The notes below the pieces were generated by a model. The model was not told the DNA's origin and ran no database searches. It saw only the letters and a program-made list of their open reading frames with translations. The position numbers and the translations under genes were made by a program. 64,000 bases of DNA from Skermanella mucosa. Lineage in GTDB: Bacteria; Pseudomonadota; Alphaproteobacteria; Azospirillales; Azospirillaceae. Position 1 is the first letter of the stretch, and every line of letters starts with the position of its first letter. Of this stretch, positions 61,775 to 64,000 are shown piece by piece. The stretch spans positions 466,001-530,000 of the forward strand of contig NZ_CP086106.1 of NCBI RefSeq assembly GCF_016765655.2, read 5' to 3'.

Positions 61775-62005
61775 TCAGGGAGCCGCGCTCGTCTTCAGGA
61801 AACCGCTGTCCGGATCGCGGATCACGGCCCCTTCGTCGAGAGCGGTCTGCACCGATTCGTAATCGGCCACCAGCACGTCGCCCCAGTCGTCGGTCGTGAC
61901 GTGCGGGTAAGCTTCGTCGCTTGGCCGGACCGGCATCCCCTCGGGGCCGACCAGTTGAGCGATCTTTTGCGCGGCCTCGTCCTTCCGGACGGATTCGTCT
62001 GCCAT
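61775..62005 (-). CDS. Small hypothetical protein
   Basis: A 76-residue acidic protein (MADESVRKDEAAQKIAQLVG, later YPHVTTDDWGDVLVADYESV). No family recognised. The frame shows normal codon use and a plausible ribosome site (GGAGATCATC) before the ATG. Confidence 0.6.
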   Translation of the reverse strand: MADESVRKDEAAQKIAQLVGPEGMPVRPSDEAYPHVTTDDWGDVLVADYESVQTALDEGAVIRDPDSGFLKTSAAP

Positions 62006-62202
62006 GATGATCTCCGGCTCTGTCGCGGTTCGAGCGGTATGCCTGAACGACGAGCCCAAACAGGCCGGAGATGAGTTGGTTGCGAGGGCGTATCGGCCAT
62101 TCAACGTCCGCAGGCCTGCGACGGCCCCGCGAACCGGGAAACCTGCTGGGAAACCCGTTGGGAAATCCGTTGGATCCGTCCTTGCGGTGATGGCCTTCCG
62201 GC

Positions 62203-62454
62203 TCAGCCGGCGGCGGTCTCCCGGACCGACTGGCGCCAGTCCGCCACGAATCCGTCCAGGACGGCCCGCGCCGCCGTCCAGGCGCGGTAGGCTCCGTCGG
62301 CGGCGTCGAGGATCGCGGCCCTTTCGCCTTCCTCGAACCGGGCCGCGTGGAGCGCGCGTTCCTGCGCCTGCAGGAAGACGTTGCGGGCGCGCTGTTCCGC
62401 CGTGGCGGCCTTCTGCCATTCCCTCGGCCAGTCCCGGCCCATCTCCCGGCCCAT
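62203..62454 (-). CDS. Small hypothetical helical protein
   Basis: An 83-residue, Ala/Arg-rich helical protein (QKAATAEQRARNVFLQAQER, DGAYRAWTAARAVLDGFV). AGGGGAGGGG precedes the ATG. No family recognised; the helices could form a small bundle. Confidence 0.6.
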   Translation of the reverse strand: MGREMGRDWPREWQKAATAEQRARNVFLQAQERALHAARFEEGERAAILDAADGAYRAWTAARAVLDGFVADWRQSVRETAAG

Positions 62455-62706
62455 CGCTTCCCCTCCCCTGCGGGGCCGCCCCGCCGGGCGGCCAGGATCA
62501 ATCCAGGGGGCCACCATAGCGGCAAACGCCGCCGATGCAATCGGGGCCGCTCCGCCGGCGCCTCCTGGGGCCGTGTGCCGCGGCTTCGGGCCCGGCGCCC
62601 GGCACGATCCGGATCGCGGCGAAATTTCGCCGATGTCCCGCGGCCGGCGCGACATCGCGCGGACTGGCATGTTGATGGGAGCCCAGTTCCAATCGGGAGA
62701 TCCCCC

Positions 62707-62892
62707 ATGCCGGACCAAAGCATCGACCATCTGGGCAAGATCACGACGGAGCCCGCCCCGCAGGAGAAGGGACCGGACGCGGAGAAGACCAAGGCTGCGG
62801 AGAAGGCCGTCGCCCTGGGCCGGGTGACCGATCCGGAGGAGGCCGCCAGGGCGTCGGCGGCCGACCGCGACCGGGGGAATGCCTCGGGCTGA
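62707..62892 (+). CDS. Small hypothetical protein
   Basis: A 61-residue, highly charged and probably disordered protein (MPDQSIDHLGKITTEPAPQE, AEKTKAAEKAVALGRV). The ATG follows GGGAGA at a suitable distance. No family recognised. Confidence 0.55.
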   Translation: MPDQSIDHLGKITTEPAPQEKGPDAEKTKAAEKAVALGRVTDPEEAARASAADRDRGNASG

Positions 62893-62931
62893 GGCGCCAT
62901 CGGACATGAACCGCCGGGCAGGAGGGCGACC

Positions 62932-63642
62932 ATGAGCCGTCGGAACATTCATCGGGACTCACCGGCCGGCCGGGGACGCCTGACGGCGCGTCCCGGGACG
63001 GTCGGCGACAGGCCGGAGACGCCGCCCAGCATCCAGACGCTGAGCGTCGGCACCGAGCGGTTCGGCCTGATCTCCGTCCCTCCCCGGTACCGGCCCGACC
63101 GGCCGGCGCCCCTCCTGGTGCTGCTCCACGGCGCCGGCGGAGAGGCCGGGCAGGCGATCGGCTGGCTCCAGCCGGTGGCCGACGAGGCCGGGCTGATCCT
63201 GCTGGCCCCGCAGTCGGAAGGCCCGACCTGGGACGTGATCCTGGGCGGCTACGGCCCCGACGTGAAACGGATCGACGACGCGCTGGCCGAGGTCTTCCGC
63301 CGGTTCGCGATCGATCCCGACCGGGTCGCGGTCGGCGGGTTCTCGGACGGCGCGTCCTACGCCCTGTCGCTCGGACTGATCAATGGCGGCCTGTTCCGGC
63401 GCGTCGCGGCCTTCTCGCCGGGGTTCGCCGCCCCGAGCGGCACGGACGATCATCCCGCGTTCTACATCTCCCACGGCACCGGGGACACCGTCCTGCCGAT
63501 CGACGCCTGCAGCAGGCGGCTGGTGCCGAGGCTGCAAGCGGCCGGCTTCGACGTGCTCTACCGCGAGTTCGACGGCGGCCACACGGTGCCTCCCTACGTC
63601 GCGCGCGAAGCCGTCGGCTGGCTCCTGGACGACACGCCGTGA
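62932..63642 (+). CDS. PHB-depolymerase/carboxylesterase-like alpha/beta hydrolase
   Basis: A 236-residue hydrolase: LLVLLHGAGGEAGQAIGWL (oxyanion loop), nucleophile GGFSDGASYAL, acid near SHGTGDTVLPID and histidine in FDGGHTVPPY. It fits the small esterase group related to PHB depolymerases and phospholipase/carboxylesterases. No signal peptide is evident, so it should act in the cytosol. Confidence 0.88.
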   Translation: MSRRNIHRDSPAGRGRLTARPGTVGDRPETPPSIQTLSVGTERFGLISVPPRYRPDRPAPLLVLLHGAGGEAGQAIGWLQPVADEAGLILLAPQSEGPTWDVILGGYGPDVKRIDDALAEVFRRFAIDPDRVAVGGFSDGASYALSLGLINGGLFRRVAAFSPGFAAPSGTDDHPAFYISHGTGDTVLPIDACSRRLVPRLQAAGFDVLYREFDGGHTVPPYVAREAVGWLLDDTP

Positions 63643-64000
63643 GGGACGATCCGGCGGGGATGCCGATCCGCGACCGGCGCGTTCCGGTCAACGGCGTCGA
63701 ACTCCAGGTCGCGACCGCCGGTCCGGCAGACGGCCCGCCCGTGATCCTGCTGCACGGATTCCCGGAATCGCGCCTCGCCTGGCGCCGCCAGATCGCTCCC
63801 CTGGCCGAAGCCGGGCTGCGGCTCGTGATGCCGGACCAGCGCGGCTACGGCCGGTCCGGCAAGCCGGGCCGGGTCCGCGACTATGCCCTCGACACCCTGG
63901 CCGGCGACGTGGTCGGGCTCGCCGACGCGCTCGGGATCGGCCGGTTCGCGGTGGTCGGCCACGACTGGGGCGCCATACTCGCCTGGCATCTCGCCGGACG
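63639..64000 (+). CDS. Alpha/beta hydrolase, epoxide-hydrolase-like (3' end outside window)
   Basis: About 120 residues are visible. VILLHGFPESRLAWRRQI contains the HGFPE oxyanion motif typical of epoxide hydrolases and haloalkane dehalogenases, DQRGYGRSGKPG follows, and VVGHDWGAILAW holds the nucleophile Asp (GHDWG). The GTG start overlaps the previous gene as GTGA; an ATG seven codons later is an alternative. Confidence 0.9.
   Translation, partial: MRDDPAGMPIRDRRVPVNGVELQVATAGPADGPPVILLHGFPESRLAWRRQIAPLAEAGLRLVMPDQRGYGRSGKPGRVRDYALDTLAGDVVGLADALGIGRFAVVGHDWGAILAWHLAG

Overview
The window is a high-GC chromosomal segment of an alphaproteobacterium, most likely a Rhodospirillales/Azospirillaceae member of the Azospirillum or Skermanella type. 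This rests on protein style, three methyl-accepting chemotaxis proteins (one with a protoglobin sensor), a class III cyclase and a UV-repair pair. No rRNA or tRNA gene was found, so the assignment is an inference.

Layout. 1-1.1 kb: an arsenic pair (arsH, cut by the left edge, and arsC). 1.1-2.2 kb: an exported unknown protein. 2.2-6.9 kb: a complete branched-chain-amino-acid-type ABC transporter, with its second permease fused to an ATPase, preceded by a clear TPP riboswitch; it is therefore predicted to import thiamine or a thiamine precursor. 7.0-9.2 kb: a globin-MCP-PilZ chemoreceptor. 9.2-16.6 kb: a tightly packed leftward nucleoside salvage operon (two nucleoside ABC permeases, cdd, PNP, deoC, deoA, an EamA exporter, adenosine deaminase). 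The ATPase and BMP-type binding protein that such permeases need lie at 36.0-38.6 kb in the same orientation, about 19 kb away.

16.8-27.6 kb is an accessory zone. It holds a methyltransferase-like gene, an IS with 28-bp inverted repeats and a passenger ORF, an IS256-family element with 8-bp target duplication, a TIR-NB-ARC-TPR protein (candidate immune sensor), a group II intron with its reverse transcriptase, an orphan HigA antitoxin, a MITE-like element with perfect 24-bp ends, and several dispersed palindromic repeats into which the intron and the MITE have inserted.

27.6-35.9 kb: a membrane class III cyclase with a coupled small ORF diverges from a six-gene envelope-related operon (YHS, DoxX-like, TTC38-like, lipoprotein hydrolase, DedA, ATP-grasp), followed by a chemoreceptor. 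38.9-42.9 kb: a hemolysin III-like protein, a HisKA_2-type kinase behind an 18-residue leader ORF, and an MFS exporter.

43.2-47.4 kb is the most unusual locus: two overlapping genes encode a membrane-anchored protein ending in a degenerate trypsin-like fold, and an 877-residue protein joining an N-acetylmuramoyl-L-alanine amidase, a trypsin-like protease and an endonuclease/exonuclease/phosphatase domain, with the expected catalytic residues of all three present.

47.6-64 kb: M3 oligopeptidase, GDP-fucose synthase, hydrolases, an SDR, a pentapeptide-repeat protein diverging from an unknown gene, a chemoreceptor gene interrupted by one amber codon, a periplasmic rhodanese, a beta-lactamase-fold serine hydrolase, a UvsE plus spore-photoproduct-lyase-like pair, small hypothetical genes, and two esterase/hydrolase genes, the last cut by the right edge.
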